From Anaerolineaceae bacterium UBA5211 (GTDB taxonomy: Bacteria > Chloroflexota > Anaerolineae > Anaerolineales > Anaerolineaceae), in NCBI GenBank assembly GCA_002412595.1, contig DHVJ01000034.1, positions 1 through 64,000 of the forward strand: 64,000 nucleotides of DNA, in the 5' to 3' direction. The position numbers and the translations under genes were made by a program. Of the stretch, positions 34,587 to 46,100 are shown in pieces; the first letter of the stretch is position 1, and every line of letters begins with the position of its first letter. The notes under the pieces were generated by a model, which saw only the letters and a program-made list of their open reading frames with translations, ran no database searches and was not told the DNA's origin.

Positions 34587-36025
34587 GAAATTTGATCATC
34601 CGAAAAAATCTTGTATCGTGTTGATGTACCTTTTATTAAATAAAGCGTTTTATCAGCCGCTTTCATTAAATCTTCCAGACTATTCCCATGAATAGGAAAA
34701 ATAGAAGCACCCATGCTGGCACTGATTTGAATTTCCTTTTCCTCTAATTCAATTTTTTCCTGAAATGCAGAGGATACCTTTTCCATAACCCGTAAAACGT
34801 CTCCTTTGTTTTGGATCTCTTCTGCAAGTATTGCAAATTCGTCCCCACCGATCCGCGCACAGGTATCCGTTCCACGCACAGCCATCGTGAGACGTTTTGC
34901 TACCTCGATCAGCACACCATCACCTAATAGATGTCCATGAGTATCATTGACTATTTTAAAACGGTCCAAGTCAATCGAAATGATGGCAAAATTCTTGCTG
35001 CTCCTTTCAGAGCGTGCCTGCGCCTGACGGAAGCGGTCTTCAAATAATAGGCGGTTAGGTAAATCGGTCAGATAATCGTGCGTAGCCAGATAGATTAATT
35101 TTTCTTCCGTTACCTGTCGCGATATTGCCGCTCCCAATATTTTCGCCGCAGTTCTTAACGCATCAACTTCAACTTGCAGCCATTTATTATGGTGCGCACA
35201 TTGGTCAAAACCAATGAATCCCCACCAGGTATGATCGATAAAAATCGGAACATATATTAATGATTTCACACCCAGTTTCATTAATAAAGGCTGTTCCTGG
35301 GACGGCAGATCTTCCACGTCCCCATGAACCACTCCCCCTGCCTGCATAATATCAACCCAACGCCCAAACCCTGCTCTAACGTAATTTACCCCTTCTGCGA
35401 CCGTGGCAGTTTTCGTAACGTGTACAGTTTCGTTTACCCATTCTGCCTTGAATTCGCCGCGGAGTGAACCATCCTGATCTTTAATATTCGAGAATACGTA
35501 AACCCGGTCTGATCGGGTTGCATTCCCCAGAGAAGCCAGAACTTCGTTGAGATACGAACGCCAATCCGACTGGGTCAGAAAAATTTCTGCGGCATTATTG
35601 ACCGCTTCTAGAATCTCATCGCGCATCCGAATCTCATTTTCAATGTTTTTACGTTCAATTGCCAAAAGAATTGTCTGCGTAATCATCTGTGAATCCAGAT
35701 AATCCTTTCGAACAATCTGCTGTACATTGTTTTTTATCGCATTAATGGAAAATTTATTCTCGGAATGAGTCAACACGATAAGCGGTATATGCGCACTGAC
35801 TGAACAAATGCGTTCTGCAGCAGTTATACAATTCTCCCCTGCAGATATATCCAGAATTATTGAATCATAATCCTTTGAATGAATCTCACCCAAAGCTTTT
35901 TCAACACTGTGAACCTGGTTGATTTCGAAATTTATACCCTCTTGATTCTGCAATAGATTATGTAGATAAACATCGTAGTTTTTGTCGTCAGAAATCAACA
36001 GGATCTGTTTTGTTGACCCCATCAT
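34571..36025 (-). CDS. Receiver-GAF-GGDEF diguanylate cyclase
   Basis: 484 residues. Receiver-like domain (1-125; ILLISDDKNYD, IILDISAGEN), a GAF domain (about 140-305; DRVYVFSNIKD ... VKSLIYVPIFIDHTWWGFIGFDQC) and GGDEF (about 318-475): THDYLTDLPNRLLFEDR, DLDRFKIVNDTHGHLLGD and ARIGGDEFAIL. The active site is intact, and RGTD lies five residues before GGDEF, so product inhibition is likely. It makes c-di-GMP. The GAF type (DRVYVF.NI...G) is the one seen in many GGDEF proteins of this kind. A well-formed promoter lies upstream at 36155-36183. Divergent from the histidine kinase gene. Confidence 0.88.
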   Translation of the reverse strand: MMGSTKQILLISDDKNYDVYLHNLLQNQEGINFEINQVHSVEKALGEIHSKDYDSIILDISAGENCITAAERICSVSAHIPLIVLTHSENKFSINAIKNNVQQIVRKDYLDSQMITQTILLAIERKNIENEIRMRDEILEAVNNAAEIFLTQSDWRSYLNEVLASLGNATRSDRVYVFSNIKDQDGSLRGEFKAEWVNETVHVTKTATVAEGVNYVRAGFGRWVDIMQAGGVVHGDVEDLPSQEQPLLMKLGVKSLIYVPIFIDHTWWGFIGFDQCAHHNKWLQVEVDALRTAAKILGAAISRQVTEEKLIYLATHDYLTDLPNRLLFEDRFRQAQARSERSSKNFAIISIDLDRFKIVNDTHGHLLGDGVLIEVAKRLTMAVRGTDTCARIGGDEFAILAEEIQNKGDVLRVMEKVSSAFQEKIELEEKEIQISASMGASIFPIHGNSLEDLMKAADKTLYLIKGTSTRYKIFSDDQISWLKK

Positions 36026-36388
36026 TTTTCAATCCTGTTTATGAATACCCTCTAGGTTTATAAGAAACTTTTTAAGCCGATACAGTGACACCGAACCGGC
36101 CCTCCTTCTACTATCGATTTGAAATCACCTTACCCCTTCCCCTTTTGTATAATGATTATACAGAAGGAAAATACATTTTTCAATAGTCGTCATTTATTGT
36201 AGTTTTTGTAAAATTTACATATTCTTTTACATTGATATGAATGATAATAAATGTTGAGCCATTGGTCAGTTAGATTGAAAGATAACTTGAGCATAAATAA
36301 TAAAACTTTTTACGGTTTTTAAATATAAAATAACAATATATCCACTATTCAGTTTACCCACTTTTATAATTTTCAGCACAGGAACAGC
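36026..36388. other. Divergent intergenic region, AT-rich
   Basis: 363 bp between two outward-reading signalling genes. It holds the leftward promoter at 36155-36183. For the rightward kinase gene I see only weak boxes (TTGAAA 36275-36280 with TAATAA at 17 bp). No small gene or stable hairpin was recognised. Confidence 0.5.
36155..36183 (-). promoter_or_regulatory. Sigma-70 promoter for the leftward cyclase/HD-GYP pair
   Basis: On the minus strand TTGAAA (36183-36178), exactly 17 bp, TATAAT (36160-36155). The -10 is half of the 13-bp near-palindrome TATAATGATTATA (36148-36160), which also presents TATAAT on the plus strand. Leader of about 120 nt. Confidence 0.65.
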
Positions 36389-39300
36389 ATGAATATTCAA
36401 ATAAAGCAGAGGGTTGGAGCCAATTTTGCCACTGTCCTTTCCATTTGTTTACTCCTAAGCTTTAATCTCATCGGTTTGAAAAATGAACTTCTTTTCCATT
36501 TTTTAATAGAAACCATAACCATAATCCTATGCAGCTGCCTCTTCGCGATTGTTTGGCTGCTGCGAGAAAAAATCGATAATGGATATTTTACGGTTTTGGG
36601 AATCGGTTTACTCTTTTCATCCTACTTCGACATGCTGCACATCTTAACTTTTGAAAAGATGCCAATTTTCCCTGAGTTGAACCTGAATCATTCATTTTAT
36701 TTTTTCCTGGCAGGCAGGTTTCTTCAAGCAGCAACCCTTGCAATTGCGCCAACCTTTGTTGGAAAAAGAACAAAAGACAATCTGGTTCTCTTAATTTACA
36801 GCTTGTTCAGTGTGCTTGTATCGCTGGCAATACTACACTTAGATTTACCCGCATTAATTTCCCCAACTGGAAATCACACAATTGTTAGAAACACAATTGA
36901 TTTTACAGTTATTATTATTCTGGTATTTGCACTCTTTCTCGTCTATAAAAAGAGACCCTATTTCGAAAAGAAAGTCTTTTTATATTTTCTTGGATCTACT
37001 ATTTTAGCAATTATTAGCGGAATTGTCATTTCGCTGAATACGAATGAAACCCATTTGATCAGCATTGTAGGATTAAATCTCAGGCTGGTGGCTTATTTCC
37101 TGATATTCCAAACCCTACTTGTAACGGGAATCTCCAAACCGCAGGAAGTTTTTTATCATGGTTTACAGACCAATTGGGAAGAACTGCAAAACTTGATCGA
37201 TAATCTAAGTGAAGGTATCTGTATCATCGATCAACAGGGGAAATTTATTTTAAGCAACCCCGCAGCTGATCGGATATTTGGAAATAATACCAGTAAGGTA
37301 ACCGACCACAATTTCAGTGAGTTCTTGTCCAATAAACAACAGAAAATTAATTCCAACGAAAAAACCAAAGTTAAAAATACAATTTCAAATTCTTATGAAC
37401 TGGAAATTGATGATTTCAATCATCGGAAACACACATTAATGGTATTTTCATCCCCCCGAATTATAGACGGCAATCCGAATGGGGAATTTCTCATTTTCCA
37501 CGACATCTCCGAACACAAGTCCAACCAGATCAAATTGGAAGAAGCCGGTAAGGTATATCAAACCCTGTTTATGGATGCCCCCATTCGCATTTGGGAGATG
37601 GATTATTCCAAGGTGAAGGAAAACATCGATCAATTACAAGAAGAGGGAATAACAAATCTTCAAATTTACTTTAACCAGCACATGGATATCGTTAAATATT
37701 TAGCCAGTCTGGTAAAAATCAAGAATTACAACAAATTTGTTCAAAAAACTTATACTGCGGAAAATCCGGAAAAACGAATTGAATCGCTCACAGAAATATT
37801 TTGGGAGAAATCGTATCCGTCCTTTATCCAGGAGTTAATTGCAATTGCCAATCACAAAAATGAGATTAATTTCGAAATGACCAGCAAAACACTTCAAGGT
37901 GAAATCCGATACAGCATTATTAATTGGTCTGCAATTTTAAGTGACAGTAAAGATTATTCCCGAGTCATTATTTCAGCCGATGATATAACCGATCGGGAAA
38001 AATCACGATTGGAATTACAAAGCAGTGAAGAAAAATTCAGATTGCTGGCCAAATATTCAGAAGTAGGTATTAGCTATTTTGATTTGCAGGGGAACGTCCT
38101 TTTCCACAACGAAAAAGTTATGGAGCAATTAGGCAGAAAGAATGAGAATGATATTGGTAAAAATATCTACTCTCTTTATGGAGAAGAGATCGCTGAAAGA
38201 ACTATCAGCAGAATAAAAAAGGCTGCCAGAACCGATCAAACTGCAATTTTCGTGGATAGCCTGAAAGTTGAAGGAAAGCAGAAATGGTTTTCAACGACTT
38301 ACACGCGTATATTGGATGAGCAGGATCAATGCACCGGTATCCAAATCATCTCACACGATGTTACCCAGCAAAAAGAGCTGGAATCTCAGCTGGAATCGCT
38401 GGCAAGGTTTCCCCGTGAAAATCCCAACCCGGTGATGCGCTTATCCAAAGGTGGCACTGTTTCCTACTGCAACGAAGGCGGGCTTCCAATTTTAGAAGTT
38501 TGGGATTGTAATGAAGGCGGTCAGGTTCCAGAGGCTATCTCAGCCATCATCCATAATTGCTTGGATTCAAATAACCCAGAATTAATCGAAGTGAATGTCG
38601 GTGACCGCATTCTCAGCCTGCATCTGTCACCAAGTACAGAAATGGATTATGTAAATATATACGGCCGCGATATCACTGATATAAAAAAAGCTGAAAAAGA
38701 GCTCTTGAAATACTCCAAAGATCTGGAATTAATCGTGGAAGAGAAAACAGATGAGTTGCTCAAAGCCCAGGACCGTCTTGCCAGGCAAGAAAAATTGGCT
38801 GTAATGGGGCAGCTGGCCAGCGGAGTAGGCCATGAGTTGCGCAATCCTTTGGCAGTCATCAATAATGCCGTGTATATGCTGAAGCTGGGTTCCGATCAAA
38901 AATCTGATACATCAGATGAATATCTGGATATTATCGATCAGGAAGTTGCCTCCGCTAACAAGATCATTACAGATCTGTTGACTTTTGCCCGCATCAAACC
39001 GGCCAATCTCATTCCTACAGATGTTCGCACCAGTTTAGAAGAAATTATTAAAAAGTTTGTTCCACCGGAAAATGTGCGAGTGGAAATCAATCTATCTAAA
39101 AATCTACCGTTGGTTAATGTTGACGACAAACAAATTGAACAAGTCATGGCAAATTTAATTACTAACGCATACCAGGCCATTCCGAAAAGCGGGCAATTGA
39201 CAATTACCGATAAAGTTGAAAAGAAAATGCTGCGGTTAGATTTTACGGACACCGGTATTGGCATTCCTCCTGAGAATATGGAGAAGATATTTGAACCTTT

Positions 39301-39439
39301 GTTTTCCACCAAATCAAAAGGTATAGGATTAGGTCTCACTATCTCGAAAATGCTCGCTGAAGCCAATGGCGGAAAAATCAAGGTCAAAAGTACGCTTGAT
39401 AAAGGTTCTACTTTTTCATTGTATTTACCTTTTGAATAA
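36389..39439 (+). CDS. MASE3-PAS sensor histidine kinase
   Basis: 1016 residues. The N-terminal ~245 residues are a seven-to-eight-helix MASE3-type membrane sensor (FHFLIETITIILCSCLFAIVW, FDMLHILTFEKMPIF, AGRFLQAATL). About three PAS domains follow (near 270-385, 545-670, 670-770), one segment near 390-540 being a less typical PAS with a long helical insert. The kinase core has AVMGQLASGVGHELRNPLAV with the phospho-His near 815, VMANLITNAYQAIP (N box) and DTGIGIPPENMEKIFEPLFSTKSKGIGLGL (G boxes). There is no receiver domain of its own; the protein encoded 60 nt downstream begins with one and is the likely partner. AGGAACAGC precedes the ATG. Confidence 0.87.
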   Translation: MNIQIKQRVGANFATVLSICLLLSFNLIGLKNELLFHFLIETITIILCSCLFAIVWLLREKIDNGYFTVLGIGLLFSSYFDMLHILTFEKMPIFPELNLNHSFYFFLAGRFLQAATLAIAPTFVGKRTKDNLVLLIYSLFSVLVSLAILHLDLPALISPTGNHTIVRNTIDFTVIIILVFALFLVYKKRPYFEKKVFLYFLGSTILAIISGIVISLNTNETHLISIVGLNLRLVAYFLIFQTLLVTGISKPQEVFYHGLQTNWEELQNLIDNLSEGICIIDQQGKFILSNPAADRIFGNNTSKVTDHNFSEFLSNKQQKINSNEKTKVKNTISNSYELEIDDFNHRKHTLMVFSSPRIIDGNPNGEFLIFHDISEHKSNQIKLEEAGKVYQTLFMDAPIRIWEMDYSKVKENIDQLQEEGITNLQIYFNQHMDIVKYLASLVKIKNYNKFVQKTYTAENPEKRIESLTEIFWEKSYPSFIQELIAIANHKNEINFEMTSKTLQGEIRYSIINWSAILSDSKDYSRVIISADDITDREKSRLELQSSEEKFRLLAKYSEVGISYFDLQGNVLFHNEKVMEQLGRKNENDIGKNIYSLYGEEIAERTISRIKKAARTDQTAIFVDSLKVEGKQKWFSTTYTRILDEQDQCTGIQIISHDVTQQKELESQLESLARFPRENPNPVMRLSKGGTVSYCNEGGLPILEVWDCNEGGQVPEAISAIIHNCLDSNNPELIEVNVGDRILSLHLSPSTEMDYVNIYGRDITDIKKAEKELLKYSKDLELIVEEKTDELLKAQDRLARQEKLAVMGQLASGVGHELRNPLAVINNAVYMLKLGSDQKSDTSDEYLDIIDQEVASANKIITDLLTFARIKPANLIPTDVRTSLEEIIKKFVPPENVRVEINLSKNLPLVNVDDKQIEQVMANLITNAYQAIPKSGQLTITDKVEKKMLRLDFTDTGIGIPPENMEKIFEPLFSTKSKGIGLGLTISKMLAEANGGKIKVKSTLDKGSTFSLYLPFE

Positions 39440-39499
39440 AATTTTATTTCTTCTCGGGATGGGATAGAATGATATTGGATGATTGAGTATAGGATTGCT

Positions 39500-40255
39500 A
39501 TGAGTACAAAACCATTAAATATTCTGGTCGTTGATGATGATAAAAACTTTGCGCACACATTATGTGCAATTCTCATAAACGAAGGATATGAATGCAAGCA
39601 TGTCCATTCAGTTGAAGAAGCTCTAGAAATCTTGGGTATCAATCATTTCGATTGCGTCCTCTCAGATGTAAAAATGCCTGAAAAAAGTGGGGCTGATTTC
39701 TATTACGAAATCAAAGACAAGTACCCCAATCTTCCCTTTATCTTAATGACCGCATATACATCCAGTGAAATCATTGACGATGCCATTCAATCTGGCGTGA
39801 TTAAAGCGATCCAAAAGCCAATCAATATTCAGGAGTTCTTGCGCTTCTTTGCAAACCTCAATCAGAATTTAAAAGCAGCGGTCGTGTGCGAAGAGCCGCA
39901 GGTTTGTACTTTCCTCCAAAAAATATTTGAAAATGACCGTTTTACATTTACAATTTATAAATCAATTCAATCGTTAATTGCGTCAAAGCCTTTGGAATAC
40001 TCAATTGTTTTTATCGACTCACACGATTATTGCGAACATTTTTCGCAAGACACCCAGGATTTGCTGGATTATCTTCCCGAACGCACAATTGTCATAATTT
40101 GTGATTACCAAATGGCTGCCAACGAGGATAAAGAGGAAACCTTCCAAAATAAATTGAACCTGATTATCCTCCCCAGAGAAAAAAAACTTTATCAAAATAT
40201 CAATTATTTACTTGAAAAAGAATATTATCAACACGCAAAGAATTTGATCCAATAG
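39500..40255 (+). CDS. Response regulator with a second, degenerate receiver-like domain
   Basis: 251 residues from MSTKPLNILVVDDD; AGGA at 6 nt supports this ATG over one 21 nt upstream. The first domain is a full receiver: VVDDD acidic pair, CVLSDVKMPE with the phospho-Asp, MTAYTSS and KPINI. Residues about 130-245 form a second alpha/beta unit (LKAAVVCEEPQVCTFLQKIF ... VFIDSHDY) that looks like a receiver without the acidic pocket. There is no DNA-binding or enzymatic output, so it is a relay or adaptor. Set between the kinase and the receiver-HD-GYP gene, it may take phosphate from the former and control the latter by contact. Confidence 0.78.
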   Translation: MSTKPLNILVVDDDKNFAHTLCAILINEGYECKHVHSVEEALEILGINHFDCVLSDVKMPEKSGADFYYEIKDKYPNLPFILMTAYTSSEIIDDAIQSGVIKAIQKPINIQEFLRFFANLNQNLKAAVVCEEPQVCTFLQKIFENDRFTFTIYKSIQSLIASKPLEYSIVFIDSHDYCEHFSQDTQDLLDYLPERTIVIICDYQMAANEDKEETFQNKLNLIILPREKKLYQNINYLLEKEYYQHAKNLIQ

Positions 40256-40267
40256 AGATTAACAAAC

Positions 40268-43144
40268 ATGCAAAAATCAAAGCAAATCTTGATCGTTGAC
40301 GATGATGCAAACTTACGCAAAACACTCCGGGATATTTTAAGACTTAAGGGATTCGAGGCCAGCGGGGTAAACAGTGGCCAAGCAGCTATTGATCTGGTTG
40401 CCAAACAAAATTTTCCGGTCGCATTAATTGATTTGCGTCTTTCTGATATGCCAGGTTTAGATGTATTAAAAGCGTTAAAAGAAATCACCCCGGATACTGA
40501 GTGCATTATCCTGACCGGTTTTGCATCCACGGAATCCGCTATCCAGGCAATCAATTTAGGCGCATACAGTTATTTACAAAAACCCTATGACGTTGACCAA
40601 TTGATTGTAACCATTCAACGTGCTATAGAAAAAAAAGAGACCAAACATGCTCTTTCCGAGGCTGAAAAACGGTATCGGCAGTTATATGAAGGGGCAATCG
40701 ATGGCATTATTGCGATTGATCTTTCCGGAAGGGTGTTGGATTTCAACCCATCCCTGTTGAAACTGCTCCAATATTCCGAAACCGAGCTGAAAACATTAAC
40801 GGTATGGGACATCACGCCTGAAAAATGGCAAGAGGCCACCCGGAAAATGCACAACCAAATTCTTGATAGAGGATATTCTGATCTTCTTGAAAAAGAATAT
40901 CTACGGAAAGATGGCAGCGCAATTCCAGTCGAGATCATCGGATTTGTCAGCCGGGATATCCAAGACGAAACTACTGGAATTTGGGCATTTGTACGGGATA
41001 TCTCCGAACGTAAAAACACTGAGGAAACGCTGAGGCGTCAATTACTCGAAGCAACCGCTCTGCACGGAATCGCCAGCGCGGGAACAGAGGCAACCAGTAT
41101 TGATGAGCTAATTCAAAAAACCACTGAAATACTTCAGCAGACTCTTTATACCAATAATTTTGGTATTCTGGTCTATGATGCCCAGAAAAACACGCTTAAG
41201 CCTCACTTTTCGTATATCGGTCTGGATGAAAAACATAAAGCAAGTATGGAACCAATCAAAAAGGGGATCACCGGCAGAACAGTGCGCTTCAAAAAAGCTC
41301 AGAATGTACCGGATGTGAAAAATGATGCGGATTATTTGGAATCCAACCCACATACCATTTCTGAGTTATCTATACCGATTGTTGTCAATAAAAAAGCATT
41401 TGGGGTGATCAACGCAGAAAGTGATAAACCCAACAATTACACAGAAGCAGACCAAAAATTATTGAACACTCTCTCCAACCAATTGGCAGTAGCCATCGAA
41501 AGAATTCAATTATTTGAATCAGAAAAACAACATACTAAAGAAATCACCGCATTGTACGACACCGCGTTGGCGACCAGCAGTGAGTTGGAAACCGATACAC
41601 TTTACCAAAAACTATATCAAGAAGTAAATGGATTATTTCCGCTGGATGTTTTTTCTCTGGTTCGTTACGACCAGCTAGCCGAAACTGTCGAAATTGCTTA
41701 CTTGAAGCAAAATGACAAATTGGTTGCGGAATGGATGGGCAGGAAATTCAACCAGGAAGATAGTGTGCTTTATAAGAAGGTTCTCCAGGAACAAAAACCT
41801 TTCCTGAGCCGTGATCTGGTAAAAGAGAAAATTCCCCAGGCAATACAGTTACAAGGAGATAAGAAAGTTCGTTCCTGGTTAGGTGTACCATTGATAACCC
41901 GCGGCTATGTTATCGGGGCAATAAGTGTAGAAGCGTTCGAACCAGGCATCTATAGTGAAAACGATCGCAAGTTGATGGAATCCATTGCCGCGCAGGCAGC
42001 CATCGCACTGGACAACGCGCGTCTGCTCGAACAGACGCATAGTCAGATTGAAAGATTGGCCGCATTGCATGATATTGACCTGGTCATCAATTCCAGCCTC
42101 GATTTGCGCGTCACATTGAACATCCTGTTGGATCAAGTGGTTGAGAAACTTGATGTGGATGCCGCTGCAGTTCTCTTACTCAACCCCAGATCACAAATCC
42201 TTGAATATACCGCCAGCCGGGGATTCCATACCCATATTATCGAACAATACCATCTGCGCATGGGAGAAGGCATATCCGGACAAGCAGCCATGGAACGGCA
42301 TTTGGTACAGGCTTTGAACCTGAATGAAATTGAAGATGACCTGGCTTATACTAATCTGATGCAGGAAGAAGGCTTCGCGAGTTATTACAGCGTTCCCCTG
42401 GTCGCAAAAGGGCAAATCAAAGGTGTACTGGACTTATTCAACCGCACACTTTTAAACCCGGATCAGGAATGGTTCAACTTCCTGGAAACATTAGCAGGGC
42501 AAGCTGCCATTGCCATCGATAATACCGGCCTGTTGGAAGACCTGCATCGCACTAATGTGGAGTTGTCCCTGGCTTACGATACAACTCTTGAGGGATGGTC
42601 CAAAGCCCTTGACCTGCGCGATAAAGAAACCGAGGGGCACACCCAACGGGTGGTGGATATGACCCTGCGCATTGCCCAATCCATGGGAATCGACAATGAA
42701 GACCTGACCCATATCCGCCGCGGCGCTCTATTACACGATATCGGCAAAATGGGTATTCCAGATTCCATTTTACTTAAGCCTGGTCCTTTGACAGATGATG
42801 AATGGGTAGTGATGAAAAGGCACCCAGTATATGCACATGATCTGCTCTTCCCCATCACCCACCTGCGGCCGGCATTGGATATCCCGTATCATCATCATGA
42901 AAAATGGAATGGATTGGGATATCCGCAGGGATTGAAAGGTGAACAGATACCGCTATCGGCACGGATATTCGCCGTCGTAGATGTTTGGGATGCGTTAACA
43001 TCAGATCGGCCATATCGAAAAGCCTGGACATCCAAGAAAGCCCTGGATTATATCCGCGAACAAAGCAACACCCAGTTTGATCCTAAAGTGGTAGATGTAT
43101 TTCTTTCGCTTATAAAAAGCGAGTTGATCAATCACATTGAATAG
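40268..43144 (+). CDS. Receiver-PAS-GAF3-HD-GYP response regulator, c-di-GMP phosphodiesterase
   Basis: 958 residues. Receiver (1-120): ILIVDDD, ALIDLRLSDMPG (phospho-Asp), LTGFAS, QKPYD, all present. PAS about 130-250; three GAF domains about 265-415, 425-580 and 590-750 (ends marked by QAAIALDNARLLE and QAAIAIDNTGLLE); HD-GYP about 775-955 with LLHDIGKMGIP near 820, HHHEKWNGLGYPQG near 880 and DVWDALTSDRPYR. All catalytic motifs are there. It starts 12 nt after the double-receiver gene and is followed 14 nt later by a cyclase gene. This makes a kinase - regulator - phosphodiesterase - cyclase series. Confidence 0.88.
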   Translation: MQKSKQILIVDDDANLRKTLRDILRLKGFEASGVNSGQAAIDLVAKQNFPVALIDLRLSDMPGLDVLKALKEITPDTECIILTGFASTESAIQAINLGAYSYLQKPYDVDQLIVTIQRAIEKKETKHALSEAEKRYRQLYEGAIDGIIAIDLSGRVLDFNPSLLKLLQYSETELKTLTVWDITPEKWQEATRKMHNQILDRGYSDLLEKEYLRKDGSAIPVEIIGFVSRDIQDETTGIWAFVRDISERKNTEETLRRQLLEATALHGIASAGTEATSIDELIQKTTEILQQTLYTNNFGILVYDAQKNTLKPHFSYIGLDEKHKASMEPIKKGITGRTVRFKKAQNVPDVKNDADYLESNPHTISELSIPIVVNKKAFGVINAESDKPNNYTEADQKLLNTLSNQLAVAIERIQLFESEKQHTKEITALYDTALATSSELETDTLYQKLYQEVNGLFPLDVFSLVRYDQLAETVEIAYLKQNDKLVAEWMGRKFNQEDSVLYKKVLQEQKPFLSRDLVKEKIPQAIQLQGDKKVRSWLGVPLITRGYVIGAISVEAFEPGIYSENDRKLMESIAAQAAIALDNARLLEQTHSQIERLAALHDIDLVINSSLDLRVTLNILLDQVVEKLDVDAAAVLLLNPRSQILEYTASRGFHTHIIEQYHLRMGEGISGQAAMERHLVQALNLNEIEDDLAYTNLMQEEGFASYYSVPLVAKGQIKGVLDLFNRTLLNPDQEWFNFLETLAGQAAIAIDNTGLLEDLHRTNVELSLAYDTTLEGWSKALDLRDKETEGHTQRVVDMTLRIAQSMGIDNEDLTHIRRGALLHDIGKMGIPDSILLKPGPLTDDEWVVMKRHPVYAHDLLFPITHLRPALDIPYHHHEKWNGLGYPQGLKGEQIPLSARIFAVVDVWDALTSDRPYRKAWTSKKALDYIREQSNTQFDPKVVDVFLSLIKSELINHIE

Positions 43145-43158
43145 AGCCCTATTTTCTA

Positions 43159-46100
43159 ATGACTTTGCGAAAGAAAACTATTTTAACTATCTTATCTACG
43201 TCCATGCTAATTGTTGTTGTGGGCGCCATTTTAGCTAAAACAGTCCTTTTAAATAGTTATAGAAATTTAGAGCGCGATGAAATCCGTTCAGCGGTGGACC
43301 AAATTAATACCACGCTGGACACCAGAATAGATGATCTATCTGCCCTGACCAATGATTGGGCCGCCTGGGATGATACTTATCAGTTTATGCAAGATAGGAA
43401 TCAGAATTATCTGGATTCCAACCTGGTTAACGGCACTTTTGAAGGGCTGGGCGTTAACTTGATCCTTTACTTGGATACCGAGGGAAACGTCACCTACCAA
43501 AAGGCTTATGATCTGGAAAAGCACCAAATCATTCCGGTACCCGAAAGTATCATGCTCTACATGCACCAACATCCGGATTTAATCCATCAGGATGAAAATT
43601 CTTATCAAAGCGGTTATTTGTCCATTCAAGACGTTCCCTTAATGATCAGCATCGCACCCATACTGACCAGCCTTGATGAAGGGCCCAGCCGTGGAACACT
43701 GATATTTGGCAGACTTATCCAGGGTGAATTAGCTGAAAAAATCAAGAGTTCAACCAATGCAACCATGTATTTGCTGCCTTATGACCAGAATCTGATTCCC
43801 TCAGACAGTCAAGTAATCTATCTGGATGATTCTCAGAATCAAGAAATATACCTTCAAGCTAAAAATAACCAGGAAATGGATTGCTATTCCTTTATTAAGG
43901 ATTTCAACGGAAATCCTTTATTCATAATCAAGCTGGAAAAATACCGAACCATTTATCAGCAAGGTTTGGTCAGCATGGAAAATTTAATTCTGGCGATCAT
44001 CATTACCAGTCTAAGCGCAGGCGGGATCTTGATCGTGACCATCGAGCGAAGTTTGCTTTCCCGGCTGGCAAAATTAATGAAGAACGTCAGTGTTTTCCGC
44101 GCCAATCCCGAAGCAGACTTTTCCACAGAGCTGCCCGGTAATGACGAGCTTTCGCACCTATCCATAGAAATCAACCAGACTTTACGTCATTTAACGCAAG
44201 CGCAACATCAACTCAACCAGAACCTTGAATATGAAGGTTTCATTGTCGAAATCTCGACCAAGTTTATTAACCTTCCGATCAATCAAATTAATCAAGCTAT
44301 CCAATTGGTTTTAGAAACGACCGGAACCCAGATCGGCGCAGATGCTGGTCAAATTCTTTTTTTCGATAATGAAGATAACCATATGCCCAGTGAATTTTAT
44401 GAATGGCATTTGGATAAAACTTATTCCCTTAAAAACAAGATCAATAACCTATTAATCAAATCATTCACATGGGGCCGGCATAAATTTAAGGAAGGAGAAT
44501 TGGTCATTTTTTCCGACTTTGAAGACCTGCCACAAATTGCAGAGCATGAAAAAGCTTTCTGTAAAGACAATCATATTCTGTCTGCAATCTGTATTCCACT
44601 GAAATTTTCAAACGATTTAAGTGGAATGATCTCGTTTGAAATGTTCACACATTTTCGAAATTGGGATGAACAAACAACGAATATCTTGGAAATTATCGCG
44701 AATATAATTGCCAACGCGCTGGAGAGAAGGCAAAATGAAAAGCAGCTTCAGCTGAATCAACAATTCCAATACCGCCTGAACCAAATCACCAAAACCAGTA
44801 TAGCAAAAGATAACTGCAATGCCTCGATGCGCGCATTGTCACGTCATCTCAAAACCTTGATAGGTTCCGACCGTGGGTTATTAGTGTTATTAAAAGACCA
44901 GAAATCATTTGACATTTTCGAATCCGGTAAAAAAATTGTAAACAGTCCTGAGTTTGAATCAACGATCCAATACTTACAGACGAAAACCCAAAAAGACATC
45001 CTGGTTTACGATGGGCTAGCCTCAAAAGATCCCAAAAAAACACCGGAATTAAATTGGTTGGGCAAATCCATAATTGCCATCCCATTAAATGGGAAAAACC
45101 AGCATCTGGGTTGGATCATCCTGATAGATGATAAAGCCCGTTCTTTTAATAATCTGGAATTAGATATTTGCCGACAAGCAGCCAGTCAAATCACCCTTTC
45201 AATCATCAAGATTTTATCGCTGGAAGAATCGCAGGAAATATCCAAAGAACTACGCGACTTGAGATCCACCATTGCCGAAATCTCATCTGAACTAGACCTG
45301 GAAAAATTACAAGAAACGATCCTGGAACGTGCCATCAAGTTAATAAAGGGTGAGGGCGGAATTTATTATAAATATAATGAAGAAACACGTGAATTGGAGT
45401 ATGCCAATTCATTAAATATGAAAAAAACTTTCGCTGCGGTTCCAGTGAAATGGGGGGAAGGGGCATCCGGAAAAGCCATCCAACTTAAAAAGACTCTATT
45501 CATCGAAGATTATTCCACTTGGAAATATCGTCTTCCGGATGAATGTTTCTCAGATATTAGATCAACCATTGCAACGCCATTGATCATTGGGGATAAGATA
45601 CTGGGAAGCCTGATCGTCTTCTGCTACAACCCCGCTCACAGCTTCACGAAAAACAACCAGCACCTACTCAATATCTATGCACAGCACGCTTCCATTGCCA
45701 TTGATAACGCTATGCTCTTTGAAAAAATCCAGGAAATGGCTCGCGTGGATGAAGTGACCGGACTATTGAATCGAAGAGCATTAAACGAAGTTGGTGAATA
45801 CGAGCTGGCAAGGTCAATTCGTCTCAACCGCCCCATAGCCGTTGCAATGGTCGATTTAGATAATTACAAAGAAATCAATGACAACTATAACCATTTGATT
45901 GGCGATAAAGTCTTGAAAGAAATTTCCCGTTTGTTTAGAGAAAATGTTCGCAACATTGACATCGTTGGCCGCTATGGCGGAGATGAATGCGTGATCATTA
46001 TGCCTGAGACGGATTTAGACAGTGCATGTATCGCAACTGAACGAATCCGGAGTGTACTGGAAAATCAGGCTATCGAGGTTGACAACATCGAATTCCATAT

